From Sphagnum compactum (lineage: Eukaryota; Bryophyta; Sphagnopsida; Sphagnales): DNA of 64,000 nt. Made by a program: the position numbers and the translations under genes. Positions 27,192-39,156 of this stretch are shown here, one piece after another (positions within the stretch are counted from its first letter, which is position 1; the number at the start of each line of letters is the position of its first letter). The DNA lies in the NCBI GenBank assembly GCA_965153455.1, contig OZ234499.1, forward strand, positions 62,001 to 126,000. Direction: 5' to 3'. Below the pieces are notes generated by a model. It was not told the origin of the DNA, did not search any database, and saw only the letters and a list, made by a program, of their open reading frames with translations.

Positions 27192-29433
27192 CTAATTATG
27201 TAATTCTTCCTCGTCAATGGGTAGTTTTCCGACATCAAACAAAGCAGGTTCCATATAGTTTCCTGTGCCAATAGCCCTGGGAATGACAAACCAATCACGA
27301 ATAAAACATTTGATTGCTGTATCCGCACTTGCGGAAAGTCCTACCATGTAAGCTTTGTGTGTGAGAGCATAGGTCCTTCCATACCTTTCTCGGTGGAAGT
27401 CCAATAATGCTTGGTGGATCCGTTCTGATTCGGACACCTTGGAGATTTGACTTTCTTTTGACTTGAGTGCCTGATGAAGTTTCCTTGCAAGGATGACGGC
27501 ATCTTCAAATGCCATGCATCCACCTTGTCCGATATTAGGAGTACTAGGATGCGATGCATCACCACAAACTGTGACATTGCTCGCCACTTGAGTTTCCCAA
27601 GTTGGTTTCATGTTTATCCTATGTCGGAGCGTGTTTTTTATTAAAGTTTCCAAGGATGTGTTGTTGACACATAATGTAAATTGGGGTACTTGGAAATCTT
27701 TGGTGAGTTGGAGGACCTCTTGTTTGATCTCCTCAGGTGTTATGTTTCGCCAACCTAGAAAGACGAAATCCATCAAAATTAATAACCAAATCATTATGTC
27801 AATGTGTTCCTCAATGATAGATGTTGGCATTTGGTTCTTAAAAATGGAATCGGGAGCTAGATGCAAGAACAAGGCTTCTCACCTTCGGATGAATCATTCC
27901 AAACCACAAACCAGTACACTTTGGTTGCAGTCATTGGCATAATACCGATCCGAACTGTTCTGCCAATGAAGACACGAAACAATTTTGGAAAATTGTGACC
28001 ATTGTGAAACTCTGCCATTCCTCGTACCTCAAGCTGCCCTACAGATTTTGGCTTTTCCAGACCTAACCAAGATCCTACAATCGAGTTGACACCATCAAAT
28101 CCAACCACAACCTGTCAACCCACATCCAGTATCCTCAACTTAATACATTAATCTTTGTTTTGTTCTAGCATAGTGAGTTTGGTGTTGCAATTTTTGATGT
28201 TTTTCCCAACAGTATACAATTTTCATTTAAACAAGTATCATCCTCAAAGATAAAATTAGGAATATGCATGTGTTTCATTTTTAAAAATATAGTTTGACAC
28301 ATTCAATGGATTACATGTGGGTAGGAAAACATAACATATAAACCAAAACCATTTGGACAAATCGACAAAGATTATTGACTACACATTACATTGCAGAGCA
28401 TTTAAAGTTAACCAAACCTTGGCTGAGTAGGTAGAGCCATCTTGAAGCTCCAGATTGGTGACATTTGGTGATGTTTCTGATTTTTTAATATTTGTCACTC
28501 TGGAGTTTAGTCGAATGGTCCCCTGTGGTACTTGCCCAGCAATAGCTTCCAACAATACCTTTCGCTCCATGCAACGCATCTCATGTGGCCTATTGGAACC
28601 ATGAATATGTTTGTGAACTTTCTTGAGTTTGAATCTTGTGAAGTGTGAGATCTTCTTTATTTGCACATGAGACCCATCCTCTTGCCGATGAATTATCACT
28701 CTTCAAATGGGAAAAAGTTGTGTTTATCAAGATACCAACATCATGTTTAGATTTCAAGGGAAGACTTATTTTGTCATCTATGTTCTCACAACTTTCCTTT
28801 ACATCCTAATTTTGATGTGGTTTTTTTGTAGAAAAAAATTTACCCTCCTTCACAATCAGAATGATCCAGGATTGTCAAACGTCTCCCATATTGATTGAGA
28901 TATTCAAGTCTGCCAAAATAGTTGGAGGAATTAGTAAGAAATGCAAATTGAATACCCATTAAAGACAATTTCTTAGTAAAATTAACATCCAACAACCATA
29001 GACCTACAAAAATTGCGCTTGTGGAAAACTAGAACATACCCTGTAATGTTGAGATACATGCTTCTAAATTGGTCGGCCAAGCCAAAAAGTTCAAGGATGC
29101 GCATTCCATTGTTCCAAAGAGTCATGGTAGTACCCTGGGGTCGCAACTTGTCTGATTGTTCCAAGACCACAGCCTTCAATCCAACTCTGCTCCCAAAACA
29201 ACAAAACAAGACCATGATCACATGAAATTCAATCAAAAGTGGTTTCATATTTTTTGGCAAATTCTAATGAAATTGTAACAGTAATTTGAAAACTAAGGTG
29301 TGATAACGTACTTGTGGAGAGCAGCAGCAAAACAAAGGCCGCCAAAGCCACCACCTACTATTACTATTCCTTCTTCATGGTGCATTTTCTTTCCTTCTGT
29401 TTCAGCAATGTGTCCATTCTCGCTAAGCGCCAT
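27192..29433 (-). CDS. FAD-dependent monooxygenase, copy C (intact, six exons)
   Basis: Exons, read leftwards, are 29433-29312, 29186-29040, 28909-28844, 28589-28418, 28111-27883 and 27754-27192. All have GT-AG introns and consistent phases, giving 432 residues and a TAG stop. Rossmann motif GGGFGG lies at 27-32, the DG motif (GFDGVNS) starts near 173, and the GD motif (CGDASHP) is near 309-315. The length matches plant CTF2A / zeaxanthin-epoxidase-like flavoprotein hydroxylases, which use FAD and NAD(P)H to hydroxylate or epoxidise small substrates. No plastid transit peptide is evident, because FAD binding begins only 23 residues from the start, so a cytosolic enzyme is likely. The substrate is unknown. 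It is the only copy of the three that is open throughout. Its last exon is 12 bp longer than that of copies A and B, ending EELHN instead of EP. Confidence 0.88.
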
Positions 29434-29439
29434 CAAGTT

Positions 29440-30420
29440 TCAACGATGTTCAAGGGAAGCAAGTTGGCTTTGTTGGTCCAATAGATCTGACAAAATAAAT
29501 GCCAAGTTTTTTACTGTCACTTGCATTCAAATCTCACACTATTGCTTACAACTAGGGAGAATTTTTGTATAATAAATAACTGTGACTTAGAGTGGAAATC
29601 TATGATATTAGAGAGTTTTGTTAACCTTATGATTGTGAATGCAGACCCACTGATGGTACCACGAGTGTAGTTGTACCTTATTCTGCGTCTCCAAACTTGT
29701 AGCTACAAAGAGAAACACAATGAAAGTTTAAACATAGATTTTGACAACACTTGAATGCCCAAGTCTGTTACTTTCATGCGACCACAAGGTTCACCAAATA
29801 TTTCAAAGCAAATGCCATACCTTTGAGGACTTGGAGCAAATTGAGGCAGAAGATGGAAACTAAGCGTTCATTGATGAAGCTTGTAGTTGGAAGGCGAGAG
29901 ATATATTGGCTTAGGCAACAAGAAATATGTGGGTTCACCTTTATTGCAGTGCTGCAAAAGTCGTTGCGTGTGCGTTACAGCTTTTGTGTGGGATTCCTTC
30001 CTCACAAAAAGAATCTCTTTTGGACCATGTCCTTCCCACTCCGGTTGGGTCAGACTGGCAACAACAACCACCAGAGCATCATCATAAAGGAGGGACGGTG
30101 GGTTCCCAACAAACAGGAAACAGTTTTCCATTGGCCTTACCTAACCATGGTCATGTACTTAGCACAAGTTGTTTGGATTTTCAACATTTGTCAAACTTCA
30201 TGGGAAAGTCTTGCTCTCTCATGTCCCCTTTGGCTGACATAACTTTTCAGACTGTGGAAATCGTATTCATGCTTCTATCAATTAGTGAGGGGTGCACCTA
30301 TAGTGACTTTTTAAAGAAAGGAAGAGCCATTTGATCGGCCCATCACCAATAATTATGGAACATGGGGCACTCCCCAACATCCGAGCCTAAATATGCTTGC
30401 CTATCCAAAATAAAAGAAGG
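29440..30420. repeat. Upstream region of copy C (partner 16000-17870)
   Basis: Near-identical to the upstream of copy A for about 500 bp, then patchy. It lacks the minisatellite. It probably holds the copy C promoter and 5' UTR. The GT-AG-like splits near 29700 and 29820 could mark 5' UTR exons, but this is not certain. Open plus-strand frames here are not supported as genes. Confidence 0.6.
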
Positions 30421-31790
30421 CTTTGTCATGCTGCCCCTCCTCCCTCTTCCCCATCTCCCCTCTTTACAACTCATATGCATGGAAGTTGAACCACCGCCAA
30501 ATAGGGAATAAAAAATGAGGTGCCATTGGGAACGTATGAGGGAACAGATTGGGAACTTGGGGAACATGTTAGGATCCTGATGAGAGCATCTTGGGGACTT
30601 GATAGGAACACAGTTGGATCACATTGGGAACCAAAAATAACAGAGAAGGCCCTGCCCCACCACCACCGCCCAAAACCAAAACTCAGAAGGAAAAATTCAA
30701 AATCCCCTCAGCTTTCTTGTTGAATGCAAAACGGTTTGTCACCATTTTCAGCCTGGACTAGTACCCCCATTATAGAGTGGCCCTACTTATTAAGTCCATG
30801 GTTTCCAGTGTGGATGATCCCCTATTTGATTTTTGCTAATTTTGAAAGAGGCCTGTCATGGAGACAGTTCAGAGTGATGCAGACTCCAGAGTTCATTTGG
30901 TCCCACATACTGAAGATTTATTTACTTATTTTATTTACACAAATGGACGACATCCCTTGCAGAAAGGATTTAAGGTTCCTTGGACATTTCCTATTTGAAC
31001 TGTTGCGGCTTTGCAAGGAGCTGCCAGTGCTCTTATGCAGTCAGTTCTCTTGCAAAATCAAGATGCGTATACTGTACACATGTACGTAACGTCAGAAGCC
31101 TTCACTGCCATCCCATTTCTTACATTTTGTCAAAACCAACTTCACTCCAGAACTTGCCAATTCGTGCATCACTAAATGGTGCATGCACACTTGATGTTAA
31201 GTCAGGGTTAAATGAAAATTTAGGTGGCATCCTAGGTGGCACACAATGTTAAATAGGTGATAGCTTAATGTTTAAGTGAATGCTAGCTTAACATAAAATT
31301 TTCATGGTAAGTAGGATTAAGTCCTAAATGACTAGCATGGTGTTAGGGGACTCAACACTAGAGTACCTAACACCAAGTGTGAACACACCTTAAAATCAAA
31401 GTTCTGATTCTGGTACTTACTACTTGTTCTTTAAGCATAAAAACTTAAGAACGCTAAAGTGTTCAAATCATAGAAAATCGTTGAATTGATCAATGTACCA
31501 TTGGGGAGCGATGGGTGTCTCTGTAGAGTGTGAGTCGCTTGTTGCTGACCTTTTCAGAGACCATCTAATATTCTAACCTTGCATTGCGCCTTGATTCTCG
31601 CACTTTTCCTTCTACCAGCGGCTGTTTTCTTCAGTTTGGACCTCTTACTGTCCTTATCCAACAAGTGTGGCTCTGTTTCAAACGGTGATAGCTGCTAGGT
31701 TCAAACGGTGGTAGCTGCTAGGTCAATGAGATTTTGTCTTTCAATGTTGTGCTAAGCATTGAGATAAAAAGAAGTTAAGCTTGAAAGTCA
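30421..31790. other. Intergenic, no supportable gene
   Basis: No domain-bearing exon recognised. A short direct repeat (ctgctaggttcaaacggtg-like) occurs near 31685-31720. Confidence 0.5.
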
Positions 31791-33789
31791 GTGTGTTTGA
31801 TTTTCATTGTTAGTCTAGCTTTGTTCAAGGAAGTGTTAGAAGTTACAATACCTCCAGCATGTGGCCAAATAGCAAAAAGAAAAGGCTCCCCAAGTTTCCT
31901 CAAGGATGAGAATGTCACCGTGGTCGAAGTAGGCAAACTCATGGAAACCATAGGCACAAGACCTACCAAGGATGAGCAGCTCAAACCATTCCGAGCTTCT
32001 CTTGGGGAATATTGCCATCATGTGTTTTCCGTAACCACAAGAACTTGTTAAGATTAGAGCAATCAACTATTGAATGGACACAAGTTATGGAATTATGTAT
32101 CTTAGCTCTCATCACTTGAAGCAACCGAGAAGCTACTAATGATAACCCCACACAAGATGTAATGGGGGGTGGCAATCTAAAAATGTGCACCTAGAGTGCA
32201 TGCATAGATTGAAAATCCCAATTTGGTGCACATTGAGAATGTTGCCATTGGAATTTAGACCTATGGAACGAAGGATTGTGACATGTGTAAGTAAAGTTCT
32301 TGGTGAAGATCTTGTTAATTGTAATTGAAGGAACCCAAGGTTTTGCATGGCAATGGATCCTAAATGAAGGTGGGTCTCAACTATTGACATTTTGGGATTG
32401 AATGGGAAGCTCAAGTTGAAATTTTAATAGACTTCAAAAGGTAACTAGTTAGGTGTCACTTTTGCAACAATCTATCAAAAATTTTACTAAGTGATTGCCA
32501 AATGTTTCAAGCCAAAAGAAGCACCTTAAAGAAAACATTGCAATTCAATACTAATGGGAATGTGAGACTAGAAAACAAAAGGTGTTTTTAAAAAGTCTTA
32601 AAAGGAGGTGAACCATCAACCTTTTAGTAAGGGCATGGAGCAAGGATATGAGTAGCTTCAAATTCACACATTTAGTAATGTAGGCCCACAAACTATTAAA
32701 GATAGATTCACAATGGTGATCAAAAGGAAGAACAAAGGTAAACCTAATGAATTTTGTAATGCCAAATAAATGATGCCCAAATAAATAGGGGTGGAAGGCC
32801 ATTATAGGATGGAATCAGTTGTACACCTCCATCAAATCAAACCCATAAGCTAGCAAAACAAGCAAAGATGGTGCCTTAGGAATAGTTAAATACCCCTTTA
32901 AGCAATAGATTGTCAAGTTGAGGTTAGAGTTAAATAAACATGTGGAACATGTACCAACAACGGAATCAAAGAAACAAATTATACAACTAGATGACATGTT
33001 TGTAAATTACACTCCAATGACATGGTCACCTAGAAAAATAATGGGCAAGAAGAGAATAGTAGAAGAGATGGACATTTATGAAAGTGAAGATGGTGATGAA
33101 GGGGAAATTGAGAAACAAAATGCATTGAACTATAGGTAGATCTTGCAATGGAGGTTGAGATTCCCCCATGAAAGATGAGATGCAAATGGAAGTTACCATG
33201 GAAAACACTCACATGGTAAAAGCAATGCATGTCACACATCAAAGGAAGCCAAAAATCCATCTCTTCCACAACATGTAGCAACTTCTTTCTAATTTCTTAG
33301 TTGGTAGATACCCATAATAGTGAAGTTGCCACAAATACTGAAGTTTGTGAATCACCTCAAGTGATGTCAACTTATATTGGCCTAACCAATGAAGATGTTG
33401 AATAGGTTGAAGATGCACAAACAATGTAATTGTCACCTATTTGCCATGAGAAAAACAAAGGGGTTGCAGATGGTGCAACTAGAAATATTGATAGACCTGG
33501 ACTCCAAAAATACTTGAACAAAAAAGTTGGAATATCTAGTTTGACACCACAAACCTAAAATTGAAGCATAAACATTATGTGTGGAAGCAATATCACAAAA
33601 AGGGAAAACATATTTAGAGCTATGAAAGTGATTGTAAGGGGGAGATAATATTTTGCCTCATCTAAAAAGGACACCATACCTAGCCTTTAGTCAATTTATG
33701 AGCTACAGGGCTTTGGAAAACAAATGAAATTGGGTCAACACAATAGTAGCTCGAGTCAAACTTCTTCCACCTTAAATAATGTCCCATGA

Positions 33790-34560
33790 AGTTACACCTT
33801 TTATCCTATAACATCCAAGGACTAAATGTGGAAATTTAAATTAAAACATCCCCTTAAAGGTTTGAATTCACAAGCTGATGTAATTTTCTTTCAAGAACAC
33901 AAATTGTGTGATGAAAAAATCACAAACATTGGAAAGTCTTCTAGCCATAAGTTCAAATATGGCTATTTAAAATGGATAAAAGGTACACCTCAAAATTGCA
34001 AGAAAGTAAAGCAATGAGAGGGGGTACTTGTTTCTTGTTGAACCTTAAGTGGGCACAATGTGTAATAGATTACAAAACATTGGGTGGCAATAAAACTTAA
34101 ATATTTGAGTTACATGGGCTACCGTATGGTGACTTGGGAATCATTTATGTCTACATTCCAAACAATCCAATTAAAAGATGGAATCTATGGGGGTTGTTAA
34201 TGGGAAAAATTCCAAGAGATTGCTCTCAGATACTATGTGATGACCTAAACATAGTAGAACACCATGAAGATAAGTCATCTAGATGTGGCAAAAATATATT
34301 AAAAAAAAAAAGTTATCTTGGCAAGATTTAAAAATTGCATTACATGTGGAAGAGCCTATAAGGATTACAGGGAGCCTTCGATATTCATGGGACAATCAAA
34401 GAAATGGAGTATAATGGCTCTAGATTATATAAGGTTTACATTTTAAATATGTTCTTTTAGGGCCAAGCATGCCAAGTCTCCAAGTACATAATGTGAAGTG
34501 ATGACATTCAATTAAATCACCACCAATCCCATGCATTATTGATCTTGTTATAAGCCTTTC
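33790..34560 (+). pseudogene. LINE endonuclease domain remnant
   Basis: Three separated pieces match the order of the plant LINE endonuclease. The first has the QEHK motif with the catalytic Glu. The second is VYIPNNPIKRWNLW followed by CDDLNIVEHHED, matching the GDFN-type motif. The third is SWDNQRNG with a downstream SRLYKVYILN piece. The final SDH motif reads SDD. Several stops and at least two frame changes separate the pieces. Confidence 0.75.
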
Positions 34561-35599
34561 ACAACAGTCCTTTTGGAAAATGAACAATTCTTATTTATAG
34601 AAAGCCAAGGAGATGGTATAGGATAGTTGGTTTGCCCACACCAAAGGAGGCCACTTTCTTTATGAAAATAAGGAAGGTCATTAAATTTTACAAGGGGTTC
34701 TATAAATGCAAAACCATGGAATTTCACCAAAAAAAAATCGAATTAAAGCACAAGTTCAACCTAACACAAGGACATTTACAAAGTTAAGTGCATAATGTGG
34801 AGTTATAACACACTATGGGCTCTTTGAAGCAACATATTCAAAAGTTGGAAGAAATGAAAGTGGTGGGGCAAAATGTCCAAACTAGTGTAAAGTGGAAACA
34901 CAATTTAAGAATGTTATTATTAAGGAGTCTTTTTTAGTAGTTTATAAGCTAAAGCCTAGCACATTACAAATTTCAGCTTTTAAGAATGAAAAAGTAGATG
35001 TGGGGTGCAAGTAGAGTAAAACAATCACTCTAGGACTAACCAATGGTTAATTTTACATAAAGTTAAGTGGTATGTGAAATTAATGTTGATGTACTTATAC
35101 AACAATGTTTTTAATATGTTATGGGAACGTGTGAAAAAGTTTGAAGTGATTATAGTGAATATAAAATACCCAAAAGCACTTTTAAAACAATATAACTAGT
35201 CATTTTAAGTAGTAAAAGGAGTTCTAAAAAGATTTGAAAAGATTTTTAAATGACGTTTTTTGAATTATTTTTAATATCAACTTTAACATAATAATTTGTA
35301 GAAGATTTTAAAAGATTTTTTTTTTTTTTTCTAAATGGTTTTCCCAAAATATTCTTGGAATATTTTAAAAATATTTTACAATAAACACATGATAAACAAT
35401 TGGGTGTGGGTCATTTTATTGTACCCAAACTTTGTGGTATTAAGGTAGGAACAACTAGAAGAGGTATGTTGTCACTTTTATACCAAAATGATATAAAGCA
35501 AGTGATTAAACTCCTATGCAAACAATCTTGTGATGAAAAGTGCTTGAATTGATCCCAAGGAAATTTACAAAGACCATGAACATGCGTTTGGCAAAACCC

Positions 35600-36000
35600 A
35601 TTTCCAGTGAGGAGTTCATATGGCTACAAATTAATCCATGGCTAGGAATAAAGCTCTAGGACCAAATGGAGTGGGTATCAAATTTAAATTTTTTTTTTAG
35701 TACCTCATCAATGAAGATTTCCACATGATGATTAAGATTGCAATCAAAGAGAGGAGTCTTCCCAACATGATGAACAAAGGACTCATAATTCTTTTGTTTA
35801 AAATTGGAGAAAAAAAGATCCTTGGCAACTAATAGCTAATTTTTCTCTTCAACGTATCTTACAAATGTTGGCCAACACTTTATAGTTGAGGTTACAACCC
35901 ATTCTTATGGATGTGATTGATGTAAATCAAATAGGGAGCAAGCATAATAAATTGTACGTAAAAATTACCTTGTCAAGGCTAGATGAAAGTAGATGTAAAA
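35600..36000 (+). pseudogene. LINE reverse transcriptase N-terminal remnant
   Basis: The translated pieces NKALGPNGVGIKF, SLPNMMNKGLIILLFKIG and LFNVSYKCWPTLYS follow the order of plant LINE reverse transcriptase (KSPGPDG, the PK.G region, then the NVSYK region). Stops are frequent. The later catalytic FADD block was not found, so the domain appears truncated or is too degraded to see. Confidence 0.7.
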
Positions 36001-36420
36001 TAACAATAAACTCATCAAGAAATTGTTATACATTGAATTTTTTAATCGAATAATCAAAGATAATATAATTATTCATTGTTGTGCATTATTTTCAAGTTTC
36101 AAATCATTTCAATTAGTTTTTTGTCTACTTGTTTGAAATGCAAAACAACTTCAATGGGACTCTGGATATGCAATAATATGTTAATTATTTGGGTCTTGGA
36201 GATGTGATATAACAAGACCATTGCCGTCAACATGTATCATCTAAACACCCAATCCATACCTAGGGTTCAAACTAGCGTGGAGACAAAGTGAAGTATTCTA
36301 GAGATGACATGAATCCTTACCTCTCAAGTGCTATAGAACCATCATTTGGTTTTTTAAAAACATGTTATTGAGAAGTATTGTCACATCACTAATGACCAAG
36401 AAAGGCCTGTTGTATGAAAG

Positions 36421-37234
36421 ACCAAGTATTGGTATACTTGAAAACCATTGGGTATTTTGCTAGAAAACAAAATTATCAATATCATCACATGGTTCAAAGT
36501 TTGTAAAGAAGAGATGTCATAATCTTTGATAATTTTGAAAGTTAGTGTGATATTACACTAAAACTTCTAGGTTAGTCATGTTCTAGTATTTTCTAATTGG
36601 AGGTGAAAGTAAGTTTAGAGTTTTTGAAGGATTTCATATTTTTGTTGCAAAAGATGCATGTACTTTGATTGTGATCAATCTGATTTTTGGTTGGGTGTTT
36701 GTGAAATAGAACTGCCCACAAATTCTGCAACACTACACAGGCTAGTTTGAAATATATCTGTGACACTCTCCTCTTTTGTAATTTTGGGTGCTCTTGTCTT
36801 CAATATGATTTTTTGAAAGTATCGTAAAAATGCATTTGCTTTACATGAAATCCAAAAAAGTTTGTACAAATTCTTGAATCCTTTATACATGGTTATATCA
36901 ATTTAAGTTCACCTTTCATTGTTGCTTAAGATTGAAAGGAATATTAATCAAATATAATTTGCTTATGCATGCATGTGCACCAAGTGTAGTTAAGGCAACT
37001 AACATAGTTGTTTTGAAAAACTAAAAAACAATTTATATAATATTAAATATATTCTTAGATATTTTAGTTTTCTAATATAATTATAATGCAATAAATTTTA
37101 TAAAAACCCAAAGTAATTGGGATGGAATTATTTTTTCATTAAACAACCATTTATGACCCCAACTATGAATAAGTCCAAACATTGTGATTATAACATAAGC
37201 TTATGTCAAGTATGCAAACATGTCCATCTTGTAG
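36421..37234. other. Intergenic, no supportable gene
   Basis: AT-rich stretch upstream of the kinase-like exons. No signal peptide, extracellular domain or membrane segment is recognised that would complete a receptor kinase. Confidence 0.5.
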
Positions 37235-39156
37235 AATTTGCAAGACAACAAGTGCAACCCACACTCTATTCATATAATGTATTAAGGGCAGCCACTAGAG
37301 AATTTCATCATGACAACAAGCTTGGAAAAGGTGCTTTTGGTGTTGTTTACAAGGTGAATTGATCAACATCTTACCTCCTTGAAACAAAATTTCAGATATA
37401 TGTTGAAAATTTAATATTTTAATCTCAAAATCTTGTTTTATAAATATATGATATAATGAATCACATTATTTGTTTTGCTTATGTAGGGAATTTTGCCAAA
37501 TGGATCAAAATTGGAAGTGAAAAGTTTAACAAAAGCTCATCAAGGCATTGATGATTTTTTGAATGAAGTTGTGGCTATCACCGATGTGAAGCACAAGAAC
37601 CTTGTGAAATTGAAGGGATGTTGTTTACACGATATTCAACGTTATCTTGTGTATGGATATGTTGAAAATAAAAATCTTGTTGAAGCTTTATGGCCTGGTG
37701 GGCAACTAAGCCTTGACTCAAGTTTAAATACAAACAATTACATGTAAAAAGATAATTAAAGTTTTTTTTAAAAAAATTCCCATCATCATCAACACAATCA
37801 ATCAAGTTTCATATGTTATATTTTGCAGATTACCAAGGAGGACATCCTACTTTATTTTTGGACTGGCCCAGATGATTTATCATATGTATGCATATTGCCC
37901 ATGGATTGACTTACCTACATGAATCTTTAAATCCATGTATTATACATCGAAACATCAAAGGAACCAATATTCTTCTTGACATGAACTTGAATGCAAAGAT
38001 TATAGATTTTGGATTGGCATGGTTATTCCCTGGTGACCAAACTCACATAGTCACCAAATATAGTGTTGGAACCATGTAAGTTGTTACAAGCTCAATCTCC
38101 TACATTTAGATTATAAATCTTTTGATTTTCAAACATGAATAACATATTATTCAACAATATATCCTATTGCAAATTTGCTATCAATTTGTTAAATTTGTGA
38201 AATTTTCAAAAAACAAACATGGGCTACGGAGAAAAAATCCCAAGAACATATGTTGAACCTAAACAACACTGAAGCCACAATTTAAATTTAAGTTCCCTAG
38301 AACCATACCATTTTCCACGATTGACAAAGATGCAAGGACAAGACCACCCTTGTCCTAAAGATGTCTCAAGGCATGTTTTCAAACTTTCAAGGCCTCTAAG
38401 CTTCCAAATTGCAAGGTTGAAAAATCATAACTACTGACTTTTATTTCCTTCTTTTTGTAGTGGATGTTTGGCTCCAGAATATGCATCTTTGGGCGAACTC
38501 ACTACAAAGGTAGATGTTTATAGCTTTGGCATTCTTCTACTTGAAATCATTAGTGGAAGGAAAAGCATTGATGGCACCTTACCACTAGAGGAAATGTACC
38601 TTGTAAAATGGGTACGTACATTTTCATAATTCTTTTCAATTCATTTATAACTTATAACTCAATTAAGATAATAAGAAGGGTTTATCAACAAGTTAAAATG
38701 CATATGGGAGGAGTTACTTTTTCTCAATTATGTAATTTTATGTTCTATATAGTCATGAAATTAGGATGTAATAATTCAAAAAACTAAACATAATTTTGAG
38801 ATCTAAGTGTGCCTATCAATGATTCAACAATCTAAAATTTATATTTGACATCAAACTTATGGCAGGCATGGTGTTTACCTGAAAAAAATATGTTGACTAA
38901 TCTAGTTGACCAAAAACTAAACAACACTATAGTGGAAATTGAACTCCAACGAGTTATCAAGGTTGCATTCTTATGTGTGCAACAAGACCCAAAAAGATGT
39001 CCATTAATGTCACGTGTATTGTTGATGCTACAAGGTGAGATGGAAATTGAAGTTGCTTTTGGAGAATTTGAACTTCAAAAAAATATATATGAAAACATCA
39101 AGCCTCTTGCATGGATGGATCAAGCAATGAAAGCAGCCACTTGCTATTTTAGCTGA
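37235..39156 (+). pseudogene. Receptor-like protein kinase pseudogene (kinase domain only)
   Basis: Kinase exons with plausible GT-AG introns lie at 37235-37353 (P-loop GKGAFGVV), 37487-about 37725 (VK lysine, helix-C Glu, HKNLVKLKGCC), about 37829-38075 (catalytic loop, DFG), 38461-38611 ([23 protein letters not shown]) and 38866-39156 (C-lobe, TGA stop). The pattern matches plant receptor-like cytoplasmic or membrane Ser/Thr kinases of the cold-responsive / LRR VIII type. Three defects stand out. A TGA at 37873-37875 follows LDWPR. The catalytic Asp of HRD is Asn ([14 protein letters not shown], codon 37951-37953). The exon 2/3 junction does not join cleanly. No ectodomain or transmembrane exon is found upstream. 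It is most likely a decayed fragment rather than a working pseudokinase. Confidence 0.8.

Larger units (their letters stand above)
31791..36420 (+). mobile_element. Decayed L1-type LINE (non-LTR retrotransposon)
   Basis: Coding traces lie in order on the plus strand, all broken by stops and frameshifts. ORF1-like pieces at 31.8-33.6 kb include a weak DUF4283-like stretch (VSKVLGEDLVNCN) near 32290 and an acidic segment near 32918-33139. An apurinic-type endonuclease lies at 33.8-34.55 kb, shown by ADVIFFQEHKLCDEK, IYVYIPNNPIKRWNLWG and YSWDNQRNG. A reverse transcriptase start lies at 35.6-35.9 kb, shown by NKALGPNGVGIKF, then IKERSLPNMMNKGLIILLFKIG and FNVSYKCWPTLYS. The catalytic DD segment is not recognisable. 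No clean poly-A tail or target-site duplication was identified, so both ends are approximate. The element is old and inactive. Confidence 0.75.

Noticed and set aside
29751-30334. Overlapping open frames upstream of copy C
   Set aside because: They lie in the duplicated upstream region, the equivalent frames are not conserved upstream of copy A, and they show no motifs.
36675-36890. Minus-strand 71-codon frame near the kinase
   Set aside because: No motif, no splice context and high AT content. Likely chance.
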